DNA from: CAZAQB01 sp964487155
Lineage (GTDB): Bacteria > Pseudomonadota > Gammaproteobacteria > Nitrococcales > Nitrococcaceae
Length of the DNA stretch: 22,669 nt
NCBI GenBank assembly: GCA_964487155.1
Contig: CAZAQB010000047.1
Location: forward strand, 1 to 22,669
Direction: 5' to 3'
Of the stretch, positions 16,486 through 22,669 are shown piece after piece. Under the pieces are notes generated by a model, which made no database searches, had not been told where the DNA came from, and saw only the letters and a program-made list of their open reading frames with translations. Both the position numbers and the translations under genes were made by a program. Each line of letters begins with the position of its first letter. Position 1 is the stretch's first letter.

Positions 16486-17484
16486 ATGATCCTCGACCAT
16501 TTCCCCAGGGTCTCCCTGGCCCACCTGCCCACCCCGCTGGAGCCCATGGAGCGCCTGTCCGCCGCCCTCGGCGGGCCGCGGCTGCTGGTCAAGCGCGACG
16601 ACTGCACCGGGCTCGCCACCGGCGGCAACAAGGCCCGCAAGCTGGAATACCTGATGGCCGATGCCCTGGCACGGGGCGCCGATACGGTGCTCACCGTGGG
16701 GGCGGTGCAATCCAACCACGCCCGCCAGAGCGCCGCCGCCGCCGCCCGGCTGGGGTTCGGATGCCATCTGCTGTTCGAGCAGCGGGTGACGGATGCGCCG
16801 GATGTGTACGCCAGCTCCGGCAACGTGTTCCTCGACCACCTGCTGGGGGCGAGCGTGGAAGTGCATCCGGCGGGCGCCGACATGGGGGCCGCAATGGACG
16901 CGGCGGCGGCACGCCTGCGCAGGCAGGGCCGGCGGCCCTACCTCATCCCCGGCGGCGGCTCCAACGCCCTGGGCGCCCTGGGCTATGTGCTGGCCGTCGA
17001 GGAGCTGCTGGCCCAGGCCCGGGTGCAGGGCGAGCGCATCGACCACATCCTGGTCGCCAGCGGCAGCTCCGGCACCCACGTGGGGCTGGTCACCGGCCTG
17101 GCCCGAGCCGGGGTGGACATTCCGGTACACGGCATCTGTGTGCGCTTCGACGCCCCCACCCAGGTGCGGCGGGTATACGGCCATGTGGAGGAGACCGCCG
17201 ACCTGCTGGGGCTGCCCGCGCCGCCACGGCAGGCCGTGATCGCCGTCGACGACTACATCGGCAGCGGCTACGGCTACCCCACCCCGGGCATGGTGGAGGC
17301 GGTGCGCCTGGCCGCCCGCACCGAGGGCCTGCTGCTGGATCCGGTGTACACCGGCAAGGCCATGCACGGCCTGGTGGAGCTGGTCTCTGAGGGGCTGTTC
17401 GCCCGCAACGAAACCGTGCTGTTCCTGCACACCGGCGGCGCCGCCTCGCTGCCCGCCTACGAGTGGGCGTTTGCCGCCGACTGA
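16486..17484 (+). CDS. PLP-dependent D-cysteine desulfhydrase/L-cysteate sulfo-lyase family enzyme
   Basis: The 332-residue protein belongs to the fold-type II PLP family that includes ACC deaminase, D-cysteine desulfhydrase (DcyD, 328 residues) and L-cysteate sulfo-lyase (CuyA). K49 in TGGNKARKLEYL is the PLP lysine. QSNHARQ (75-81) is the family's substrate/PLP loop, PGGGSNALGALGY holds the mid-region Gly-rich loop, and the end carries FLHTGGAAS. DcyD yields pyruvate, ammonia and sulfide from D-cysteine; CuyA yields pyruvate, ammonia and sulfite from L-cysteate. The sequence alone does not separate them for me. It lies 39 nt before gltI and probably leads an operon with the transporter. ATG 16486 has only a weak upstream GAG; it aligns with the family N-terminus. 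Confidence 0.88.
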   Translation: MILDHFPRVSLAHLPTPLEPMERLSAALGGPRLLVKRDDCTGLATGGNKARKLEYLMADALARGADTVLTVGAVQSNHARQSAAAAARLGFGCHLLFEQRVTDAPDVYASSGNVFLDHLLGASVEVHPAGADMGAAMDAAAARLRRQGRRPYLIPGGGSNALGALGYVLAVEELLAQARVQGERIDHILVASGSSGTHVGLVTGLARAGVDIPVHGICVRFDAPTQVRRVYGHVEETADLLGLPAPPRQAVIAVDDYIGSGYGYPTPGMVEAVRLAARTEGLLLDPVYTGKAMHGLVELVSEGLFARNETVLFLHTGGAASLPAYEWAFAAD

Positions 17485-17523
17485 GGTTCCTCCCCCCCAA
17501 GCAAGCCAGAGGAGTCCCCGGGA

Positions 17524-18393
17524 ATGAAACGACTCGCAACCCTGTTGGCCGCCACCACCCTGGCCGCCCTCGCCTCGCCCCTGCAGGCCCAGCAACTCGG
17601 CCCGACACTCTCCGACATCGAGCAGACTGGCGTGGTCACCATCGGCCACCGGGAGTCATCGGTGCCGTTTTCCTACATCGGCAACGACGAGAAGCCGGTG
17701 GGCTACACCATCGACATCTGCCTGGAGGTGGTGGAAGCCATCAGCGCGGAGATCGGCGCCGAGGAGCTGCGCGTGCGCTGGGTGCCGGTGACCCCCCAGA
17801 CCCGCATCCCGCTGATGGCCAACGGCACCCTGGACATGGAGTGCGGCTCCACCACCAACACCCTCACCCGCCAGCAGCAGGTGGACTACAGCTTCGTCAC
17901 CTACATCACCGGCACCAAGCTGCTGGTGAAGAGGAACACCGGCATCGGCGACGTGCGCGACCTGCCCGGGCGCATCATCGCCCTGGCCCAGGGCACCACC
18001 AACGAGCGGGCGGTGAAGGCGGCCATCGAGGAGATGGGCCTCGATGACGTGCGCATCCTCAGCGTCAAGGACCACGCCGAGGGCTTCCTGGCCCTGGAGA
18101 CCGGCCGGGCCGACGCCTACTCGACCGACGACATCCTGCTCTACGGGCTGATCGCCAAGGCCAAGAACCCCGACGACTACGCGGTGGTGGGGGATTTCCT
18201 GTCCTACGATCCCTACGCCATCATGCTGCCCCAGAACGACAGCCGCTTCCGGCTGGTGGTCAACCGCAAGCTGGCCGAGCTCTACCGCAGCAAGCGGATC
18301 ATCTCCATCTACAACCGCTGGTTCGAGCCCATGGGCGTGCCGGCATCGGACATGCTGCGGGCCAACTTCCGCATCCACGCCCTGCCCGAGTAA
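17524..18393 (+). CDS. gltI: Acidic amino-acid ABC transporter, substrate-binding protein
   Basis: The 289-residue periplasmic protein has a Sec signal peptide with predicted cleavage after LQA (A22/Q23). It is close to E. coli GltI, sharing GHRESSVPFSY (41-51), the block NGTLDMECGSTTN, and the later ISVKDH-type and TLESGRA-type blocks (here SVKDHAEGF and ALETGRADAYS). GltI binds glutamate and aspartate; whether this one also takes sulfonated analogues such as cysteate is unknown. An AGAGGAG lies 9-15 nt before ATG 17524. It follows the PLP enzyme gene by 39 nt, and a very stable hairpin separates it from gltJ, as expected when a binding protein is made in excess over the permease. Confidence 0.9.
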   Translation: MKRLATLLAATTLAALASPLQAQQLGPTLSDIEQTGVVTIGHRESSVPFSYIGNDEKPVGYTIDICLEVVEAISAEIGAEELRVRWVPVTPQTRIPLMANGTLDMECGSTTNTLTRQQQVDYSFVTYITGTKLLVKRNTGIGDVRDLPGRIIALAQGTTNERAVKAAIEEMGLDDVRILSVKDHAEGFLALETGRADAYSTDDILLYGLIAKAKNPDDYAVVGDFLSYDPYAIMLPQNDSRFRLVVNRKLAELYRSKRIISIYNRWFEPMGVPASDMLRANFRIHALPE

Positions 18394-18400
18394 CGGGCCG

Positions 18401-18429
18401 GCCGGGGCCGCCGAGCCGGCGGCCCCGGC
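18401..18429 (+). promoter_or_regulatory. Stable intercistronic hairpin between gltI and gltJ
   Basis: Perfect 13-bp arms of G and C only (18401-18413 and 18417-18429) enclose a 3-nt AGC loop, seven nt after the gltI stop. There is no T-tract. Similar structures after binding-protein genes protect the upstream message from 3' exonucleases and cause partial termination, giving more binding protein than permease; that role is inferred here. Confidence 0.65.
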
Positions 18430-18450
18430 GCCTCCGGGAAAGCAACCGCC

Positions 18451-19170
18451 ATGGACTACAACTGGAACTGGGGCATCCTGTTCCAGGAGCCTTACCTCGG
18501 CTGGCTGATCGCCGGGCTCCAGCTGACCCTGGGGCTCGCCGCCTGCGCCTGGGTGATCGCCTTCCTGCTGGGCAGCCTGCTGGGAATCCTCCGCACGACC
18601 CGGATCCGCGCCCTGCGGGGTCTCGCCACCTCCTACGTGGAACTGTTCCGCGGCGTACCCCTGCTGCTGCAGCTGTTCCTCTGGTATTTCGTGGTGCCGG
18701 AACTGCTGCCGGAGACCGCCGGCATGTGGATGAAGCGCGACATGCCCGAGCCGGAGTTCTGGACCGCGGTGATCTGCCTCGGCACCTACACCGCCGCCCG
18801 GGTCGCCGAGCAGGTGCGCTCGGGCATCGAGTCCATCGGCGGCGACCTGGAGAAGGCCGGGCTCGCCATCGGCCTGACACCGTTCCAGAACTACCTGCAC
18901 GTGCGCCTGCCGCTCGCCTACCGGATCATCATCCCGCCGCTCACCTCGGAGTTCCTGACCATCTTCAAGAACTCCTCGCTGGCGCTGACCATCGGCGTGC
19001 TCGAGCTCACCGCCCAGAGCCGGCAGATCGAGAACTACACCTTCCAGGGCTTCGAGGCGTTCACCGCCGCCACCGTCCTCTACCTGGTCATCACCCTGGC
19101 GGTGGTGGCGCTGATGCGCCTGGTGGAAAGCCGCACCCGGGTGCGCGGCCTGTTCCACGAGGGGCGCTGA
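18451..19170 (+). CDS. gltJ: Acidic amino-acid ABC transporter, permease GltJ
   Basis: The 239-residue inner-membrane permease closely follows E. coli GltJ. It opens with YNWNWGILFQ, continues with YLGWLIAGLQLTLGLAACAW and FLLGSLLGILRT, then YVELFRGVPLLLQLFLWYFV and PELLPETAGMW. The coupling (EAA) loop that contacts the ATPase is EQVRSGIESI...AGLAIGLTPFQ. Several hydrophobic helices are apparent. ATG 18451 follows GGGAAAG. The gene ends directly against the GTG of gltK, so the two permeases are translationally coupled. Confidence 0.92.
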   Translation: MDYNWNWGILFQEPYLGWLIAGLQLTLGLAACAWVIAFLLGSLLGILRTTRIRALRGLATSYVELFRGVPLLLQLFLWYFVVPELLPETAGMWMKRDMPEPEFWTAVICLGTYTAARVAEQVRSGIESIGGDLEKAGLAIGLTPFQNYLHVRLPLAYRIIIPPLTSEFLTIFKNSSLALTIGVLELTAQSRQIENYTFQGFEAFTAATVLYLVITLAVVALMRLVESRTRVRGLFHEGR

Positions 19171-19824
19171 GTGCAGGACTTCGACTACCAGGTGATCGTC
19201 GACGCCCTGCCGTTCCTGGCGGATGGCCTGGGTCTGAGCTTCCTGCTCACCGGGCTCGCCATCGCCGCCGGGCTCGCCTGGGGCACGGTGCTGGCCGTGA
19301 TGCGGGTCTGGGGACCGGCGCCGCTGCGCTGGGCCAGCGCCATCTACATCAACGCCTTCCGTTCCGTGCCGCTGATCCTGGTGATCTTCTGGTTCTACTT
19401 CCTGGTGCCGCTGATCACCGGCCAGGCAGTCGGCAGCTTCTACAGCGCCCTGATCGCTTTCTCGCTGTTCGAGGCCGCCTACTACGCGGAGATCATGCGC
19501 GCCGGTTTCAATTCCGTGTCCCGGGGGCAGATCCTGGCCGGCCAGGCCATCGGCCTGACCTATACCCAGAACCTGGGTTACGTGATCCTGCCCCAGGCAG
19601 TCCGCAACATGGTGCCGGTGCTGCTCACCCAGGCCATCATCCTGTTCCAGGACACCTCCCTGGTGTACGTGGTGGGGCTGCGGGACTTCATGACCTCCGC
19701 CAGCGTGGTGGCCAACCGGGAGGGCCGCCTGATCGAGCTCTACGTGTTCGCCGCGGCGGTGTATTTCGTGATCTGCTTCACCGGCAGCCTGCTGGTGCGG
19801 CACCTGCAAAAGCGCACCGTATGA
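19171..19824 (+). CDS. gltK: Acidic amino-acid ABC transporter, permease GltK
   Basis: The 217-residue second permease pairs with GltJ to form the membrane channel. It has the PAAT-family blocks NAFRSVPLILVIFWFYFLVP and the coupling loop EIMRAGFNSV...AGQAIGLTYTQ, then ILPQAVRNMVP. The start is GTG 19171, the codon immediately after the gltJ stop, with GAGGGGCG upstream in the gltJ end. Its stop overlaps the gltL ATG (ATGA), again indicating coupling. Confidence 0.92.
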   Translation: MQDFDYQVIVDALPFLADGLGLSFLLTGLAIAAGLAWGTVLAVMRVWGPAPLRWASAIYINAFRSVPLILVIFWFYFLVPLITGQAVGSFYSALIAFSLFEAAYYAEIMRAGFNSVSRGQILAGQAIGLTYTQNLGYVILPQAVRNMVPVLLTQAIILFQDTSLVYVVGLRDFMTSASVVANREGRLIELYVFAAAVYFVICFTGSLLVRHLQKRTV

Positions 19825-20542
19825 TCGACATCCAGCACGTGGACAAGTGGTTCGGCGACTTCCAGGCGCTCAAGGACTGCTCGCTGGTGGTGGAGCGCGG
19901 CCAGGTGGTGGTGGTGTGCGGGCCCTCAGGCTCCGGCAAGAGCACGCTGGCCCAGTGCGTCAACGGGTTGCAGCGCATCGACGCCGGGCGCATCGTCGTC
20001 GACGGCATCGAGGTCCACGCCCGCTCCACCAACCTGCCCCGGCTGCGGGCCCGGGTGGGCATGGTGTTCCAGCACTTCGAGCTGTTTCCCCACAAGAGCG
20101 TGCTGGACAACCTGCTGCTGGGCCAGATCAAGGTGCTCAAGCGCGACCGGGGCGAGGCCGAGGAAAAAGGCCGGAGTCTGCTGGAACGGGTCGGCCTGGC
20201 AGACCAGGCCCCCAAGTACCCCTCGGAGCTCTCCGGCGGCCAGCAGCAGCGGGTGGCCATCGCCCGGGCGCTCGCCATGGATCCGGTGGCCATGCTGTTC
20301 GACGAACCCACCTCGGCCCTGGACCCGGAGATGATCAGCGAGGTGCTGGATGTGATGGTGGACCTGGCCCAGGAGGGCATGACCATGCTGGTGGTGACCC
20401 ACGAGATGGGCTTCGCCCGCAAGGTGGCCGAGCGGGTAGTGTTCATGGACGAGGGCCGCATCGTCGAAGAAGCCCCCACCAGCCGCTTCTTCGACCACCC
20501 GGAGAGCGACCGGGCGCGGGCCTTCCTGGACAGGATCCTGCG
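19821..20542 (+). CDS. gltL: Acidic amino-acid ABC transporter, ATP-binding protein (3' end in gap)
   Basis: The ATPase that drives the importer is visible for 240 residues, almost the whole protein (E. coli GltL has 241). Walker A is GPSGSGKST (34-42), the Q-loop glutamine is Q84, the ABC signature LSGGQQ is at 137-142, Walker B is AMLFDEP (157-163, catalytic E162) and the switch histidine is H194 (THEMGFA). The reading frame runs into the run of Ns after DRIL, so only the last residue or few and the stop codon are missing. ATG 19821 overlaps the gltK stop. Confidence 0.93.
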
Positions 20543-20642
20543 NNNNNNNNNNNNNNNNNNNNNNNNNNNNNNNNNNNNNNNNNNNNNNNNNNNNNNNNNN
20601 NNNNNNNNNNNNNNNNNNNNNNNNNNNNNNNNNNNNNNNNNN
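20543..20642. other. Assembly gap (100 Ns)
   Basis: Exactly 100 unknown bases, a conventional scaffolding length, so the true distance is not known. It removes the end of gltL and the beginning of the following membrane-protein gene. Linkage of everything to its right with the operon on its left rests on scaffolding only. Confidence 0.98.
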
Positions 20643-20945
20643 TTCACCCGGGAGCAGCGCGAGGTCTGGCGCCGCGCCGACCACGAACCGCTGATGGCGG
20701 TGCTGCTGGGCTTTGCCAAGAACCTGCTGGGCGGCGTTCTCGTCGTGCTGGGCCTGGTGATGCTGCTGACCCCCGGCCAGGGCCTGCTGACCCTGCTCAT
20801 CGGCCTGATGCTGATGAACTTTCCCGGCAAGTACCGCCTGGAGCGCTGGCTCGTGACACGCCCCGGCGTGCTGCGGGCGCTGAACTGGCTGCGGGCCCGC
20901 CAGGGCCACCAGCCCCTGGAGGCCCCGCCGGGGGCGGAACCATAG
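20643..20945 (+). CDS. Small membrane protein, PGPGW-like (5' partial)
   Basis: Only the last 100 residues are visible, because the 5' end is in the gap. The sequence shows a charged start (FTREQREVWRRADHEPL), two adjacent hydrophobic segments (about visible residues 17-41 and 47-60) joined by TPGQG, then FPGKYRLERWL and a basic C-terminus. A Pro-Gly-x-Gly turn between two helices is the hallmark of the PGPGW putative transmembrane family, whose function is unknown. The assignment is by pattern only. Confidence 0.55.
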   Translation, partial: FTREQREVWRRADHEPLMAVLLGFAKNLLGGVLVVLGLVMLLTPGQGLLTLLIGLMLMNFPGKYRLERWLVTRPGVLRALNWLRARQGHQPLEAPPGAEP

Positions 20946-20955
20946 GCGCACCGGT

Positions 20956-20986
20956 GCAGGGTGGGCAGAGCGCAGCGAAGCCCACC
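20956..20986 (+). repeat. REP hairpin, family 4
   Basis: GCAG (20956-20959, one base from GTAG) precedes arms GGTGGGC (20960-20966) and GCCCACC (20980-20986) with a 13-nt loop. This GTGGGC...GCCCAC type is common in proteobacterial spacers. It starts 10 nt after the stop of the PGPGW-like gene and may also end its transcript. Confidence 0.7.
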
Positions 20987-21164
20987 GTCTTCGCGTTTCC
21001 TATGCCTCGGCGACCTCCCACGCAGCCGCGCCGTGGTGGGCGGCAGACACCGGACGGATGCGCTGGCAAAGGGGGAACCAGCCATGTACGGACCGTCAGA
21101 CAATCGTGGTCTCTCCCCAACTCCGAGCGCGGGACTGGAGAGTGGGTGGTAAGAAGACTGATAA

Positions 21165-21182
21165 AGGACTATATTCGGTCCT
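21165..21182. promoter_or_regulatory. Palindromic operator and -10 of the toxin-antitoxin operon
   Basis: AGGAC (21165-21169) and GTCCT (21178-21182) flank TATATTCG, so a candidate -10 (TATATT, 21170-21175) lies inside the dyad, 30 nt before the antitoxin ATG. Antitoxins of the Phd/YefM family bind such palindromes over their own promoter and repress it together with the toxin; this is inferred for the present case. Confidence 0.6.
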
Positions 21183-21204
21183 GTCTCATCCCAGGAGCAC
21201 GATC

Positions 21205-21480
21205 ATGCGCTACTCCTCCCAGGTCAAGCCCATCAGCTACCTCAAGGCGAATGCCGCCGAGGTACTGACCCACCTTGCCGAACAGCGCGAGCCCCTGGTC
21301 ATCACACAGAACGGCGAGGCCAAGGCCGTGCTTCAGGACGTTGCCTCTTTCGAGGAAACCCAGCAGACCCTGGCCCTGCTGAAGATCCTGGCGCTCGGCC
21401 AGCAGGACGTCGAGGCGGCCCGGGTCAAGCCGGTCGCCGATGTGGTGGCGCGCCTGCGCGCGAAGCGCGCCATGAGCTGA
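21205..21480 (+). CDS. Phd/YefM family antitoxin
   Basis: The 91-residue protein matches the Phd/YefM fold. The N-terminal DNA-binding part reads VKPISYLKANAAEVL and then REPLVITQNGEAKAVLQD, the classic family pattern. The C-terminal half (from about residue 48) is a charged helix that would wrap the toxin. AGGAG lies 7 nt before ATG 21205. The stop and the toxin ATG overlap by one base (TGATG), the usual coupling in type II modules. Base composition here is less GC-extreme than the rest of the window, consistent with acquisition by transfer. Confidence 0.9.
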   Translation: MRYSSQVKPISYLKANAAEVLTHLAEQREPLVITQNGEAKAVLQDVASFEETQQTLALLKILALGQQDVEAARVKPVADVVARLRAKRAMS

Positions 21481-21821
21481 TGGTCGGCAGACCGAGCGGT
21501 TACGAGGTTCTGCTCACCCAAGGCGCAGAACAGGACCTGGAGTCCATCCACGAGCACATCTGCGAGTTCGACAGCGCGGCCAACGCCAACCACGTTCTCG
21601 ACCGGTTGGTGGAGGTCGTGGAGGGGCTCGCCCAGTTTCCTGAGCGTGGCAGCTACCCCAGGGAGCTCCTGGCGCTGGGCATCAAGGAGTACCGCCAGAC
21701 GTCGTTCAAACCCTATCGGGTGATCTATCGCGTCCTGGACAGCCAGGTCGTCATTTACCTCATCGTCGATGGCCGCCGGGATATGCAGTCCGTGCTGGCG
21801 CGGCGGCTGCTGGGCGCTTGA
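21480..21821 (+). CDS. RelE/ParE family toxin
   Basis: The 113-residue protein has the RelE/ParE toxin pattern: an N-terminal strand and helix (YEVLLTQGAEQDLESIHEHI), a middle FPERGSYPREL, and the C-terminal strands YRQTSFKPYRVIYRVLD and YLIVDGRRDMQSVLARRL. ParE members poison gyrase, RelE members cleave mRNA on the ribosome; the sequence looks closer to ParE, but I cannot settle this. It is translated by coupling from the antitoxin and appears complete and intact. Confidence 0.88.
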   Translation: MVGRPSGYEVLLTQGAEQDLESIHEHICEFDSAANANHVLDRLVEVVEGLAQFPERGSYPRELLALGIKEYRQTSFKPYRVIYRVLDSQVVIYLIVDGRRDMQSVLARRLLGA

Positions 21822-22271
21822 CCCGCAGCAATCCACGCCAGTGCTCGCACGAAGCCAGCGAGTGGGCCACCGTGAAGTGCCCATCCGATGCCACAGTGGC
21901 CGCCGAGTCGTGCAACTCAAACCCGAAGATCCTGGCTGCAAAAGAGCCATCCTCAAGACTTCTCGAGGCGCCCGGTCAGCTCCAACATTCCAACACCCGG
22001 GCGGCCTGACCGGCCGCTCCGGGTCGAACTCACCAGCTGGCGCTTGGCCCGCGACTGTCCGGAGAGGGTCGATAGTACCCGGTCGCCGGTCCCGTGGCGA
22101 CGGTCCGCAATAGGTCGAACTTACCAGTGCACCGGTCCGATCACGACTATGCCCAAAGGGCTGATACCATCCATACAACCAGCCACCGGCGGACGCCCCG
22201 TCTGCCGGCCCGGCGCTGCCCCCTCATCGCGGCCGACGGTCGGTCCGCGAGGCTCGCATGATGGACGGATC
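21822..22271. other. Intergenic region without a supported gene (450 nt)
   Basis: Short open frames occur on both strands but none has a credible start, ribosome site or family resemblance. The only structure noted is an imperfect 15-nt direct repeat at 22022-22036 and 22113-22127. The region may be decayed DNA between the toxin gene and the acetyltransferase remnant. Confidence 0.6.
22022..22127. repeat. 15-nt direct repeat pair
   Basis: GGTCGAACTCACCAG (22022-22036) and GGTCGAACTTACCAG (22113-22127) differ at one base and are 91 nt apart. The significance is unknown; they might be parts of a decayed repeat element. Confidence 0.45.
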
Positions 22272-22642
22272 TCAAGCCCCCTTCGGCAATTCATAGTTCT
22301 CCCTCGCGTAGCACTCCCTGAACCCCATCTGCACGATGTTCCTGTAGGAATGCTGGGGATCGCCGGGCACCTCCTCGCCGGTGGCGCTGACCAGGGTGTG
22401 GCAGCCGATGTCCAGGGCGGCGCGAATGCGATGGCGCAGCAGGGCGGCCTGGCTGCCCCGCTGGCGATAATCGGGGTCGGTGGCGCCCCAATGGAGCCAG
22501 CCGACGCCGTCCTTGACGAACAGGGCGCCGCCCACCTCCTCGCAGGCCAGGCCGAGGCTCCGGCGGAGGTCGGCGGGCGCAGCCTGGTGTGCAGTTCAGT
22601 GATGGCGGCGCGTTCGATGCTCCCGAGGTCGGGGGCGGTCAT
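22272..22642 (-). pseudogene. GNAT acetyltransferase remnant, frameshifted and internally deleted
   Basis: The ATG at 22642 (GAGGG upstream) begins MTAPDLGSIERAAITELH. The sequence then continues sensibly only in another frame, as APADLRRSLGLACEEVGGAL, FVKDGVGWLHWGATDP, YRQRGSQAALL (the acetyl-CoA loop), GEEVPGDPQHSYRNI and the end at 22272. In the second frame a TGA at 22596-22598 excludes a single open frame, so one base was lost (or two gained) at about 22580-22595. From memory, relatives with these end motifs are about 250-300 residues, against about 123 here, and the N-terminal EExGGAL block sits directly against the C-terminal GALFV block. An internal deletion is therefore also likely. 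A sequencing error could explain the frameshift but not the shortness. Confidence 0.7.
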
Positions 22643-22669
22643 GGCGGAATCCCTCGCCGGCGGCGTGCA

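Larger units (their letters stand above)
20946..21204. other. Spacer with REP hairpin and toxin-antitoxin promoter (259 nt)
   Basis: It holds a family 4 REP hairpin at its left end, a possible second CCCAC/GTGGG dyad around 21016-21040, and the operator-like palindrome of the toxin-antitoxin operon at its right end. No gene is supported. Confidence 0.6.

Noticed and set aside
21840..21930. Possible integron attC-like site after the toxin gene
   Set aside because: The inverse core and core motifs (RYYYAAC / GTTRRRY) could not be paired.
21822..21975. Open minus-strand frame with protein-like composition (GSFAARIFGFELHD)
   Set aside because: No start codon with a ribosome site was found, it is bounded by a TGA at 21976-21978 and runs antisense into the toxin gene; possibly decayed coding DNA, but unsupported.
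21818..22009. 62-residue frame starting TTG at the toxin stop
   Set aside because: There is no ribosome site, the start is weak and no family is recognisable; overlap with the toxin stop is not enough.
1..22669. CRISPR array, tRNA, rRNA or intact insertion sequence
   Set aside because: No regularly spaced repeats, tRNA-like cloverleaf, rRNA segment or transposase frame was recognised in reading both strands; a computed scan was not possible.

Overview
The window is uniformly GC-rich DNA from a bacterial chromosome. It contains one assembly gap of 100 Ns (20543-20642), so the sequence is a scaffold rather than a finished molecule. Gene content (long aminopeptidase N of the E. coli type, YihY, NnrU, a GltIJKL transporter) and REP hairpins very close to those of enterobacteria point to a high-GC gammaproteobacterium, perhaps a member of the Ectothiorhodospiraceae/Chromatiales. 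That placement is inference, because no rRNA or other marker gene is present.

Layout. 1-182: a REP hairpin and two inverted repeats ahead of a lipoprotein di-haem cytochrome c carrying a ZU5-like domain (183-1973). 1974-2499: a repeat-rich spacer. 2500-4103: YihY-type and NnrU-type membrane proteins. 4104-4475: a convergent spacer filled with two REP families. 4476-7256: a CBS-BON protein (-), an uncharacterised ATP-grasp ligase (+) and a GNAT acetyltransferase (-). 7292-13397: a one-direction run of aminopeptidase N, an M20 metallopeptidase and a CocE/S15-type serine hydrolase, suggesting peptide or amide breakdown. 13398-13602: a second convergent spacer with a copy of the same REP pair as at 4.3 kb. 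13603-16159: a Ddl-like ATP-grasp enzyme and a GEVED-domain lipoprotein (both -). 16486-20542: a probable operon of a PLP-dependent D-cysteine desulfhydrase/cysteate lyase-family enzyme followed by a complete acidic amino-acid ABC transporter (gltI, gltJ, gltK, gltL), with a very stable hairpin between gltI and gltJ. After the gap: the tail of a small membrane protein, a Phd/YefM-RelE/ParE toxin-antitoxin pair with a palindromic operator, and the frameshifted, internally deleted remnant of a GNAT acetyltransferase.

No tRNA, rRNA, CRISPR array, prophage or intact insertion sequence was seen. The most interesting points are the linkage of a COG2515-type PLP lyase to an acidic amino-acid importer, which raises L-cysteate desulfonation as an alternative to D-cysteine breakdown, and the presence of several different REP hairpin families, most with a GTAG foot, within 22 kb. 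I found no strong evidence for an entirely new multi-gene system.
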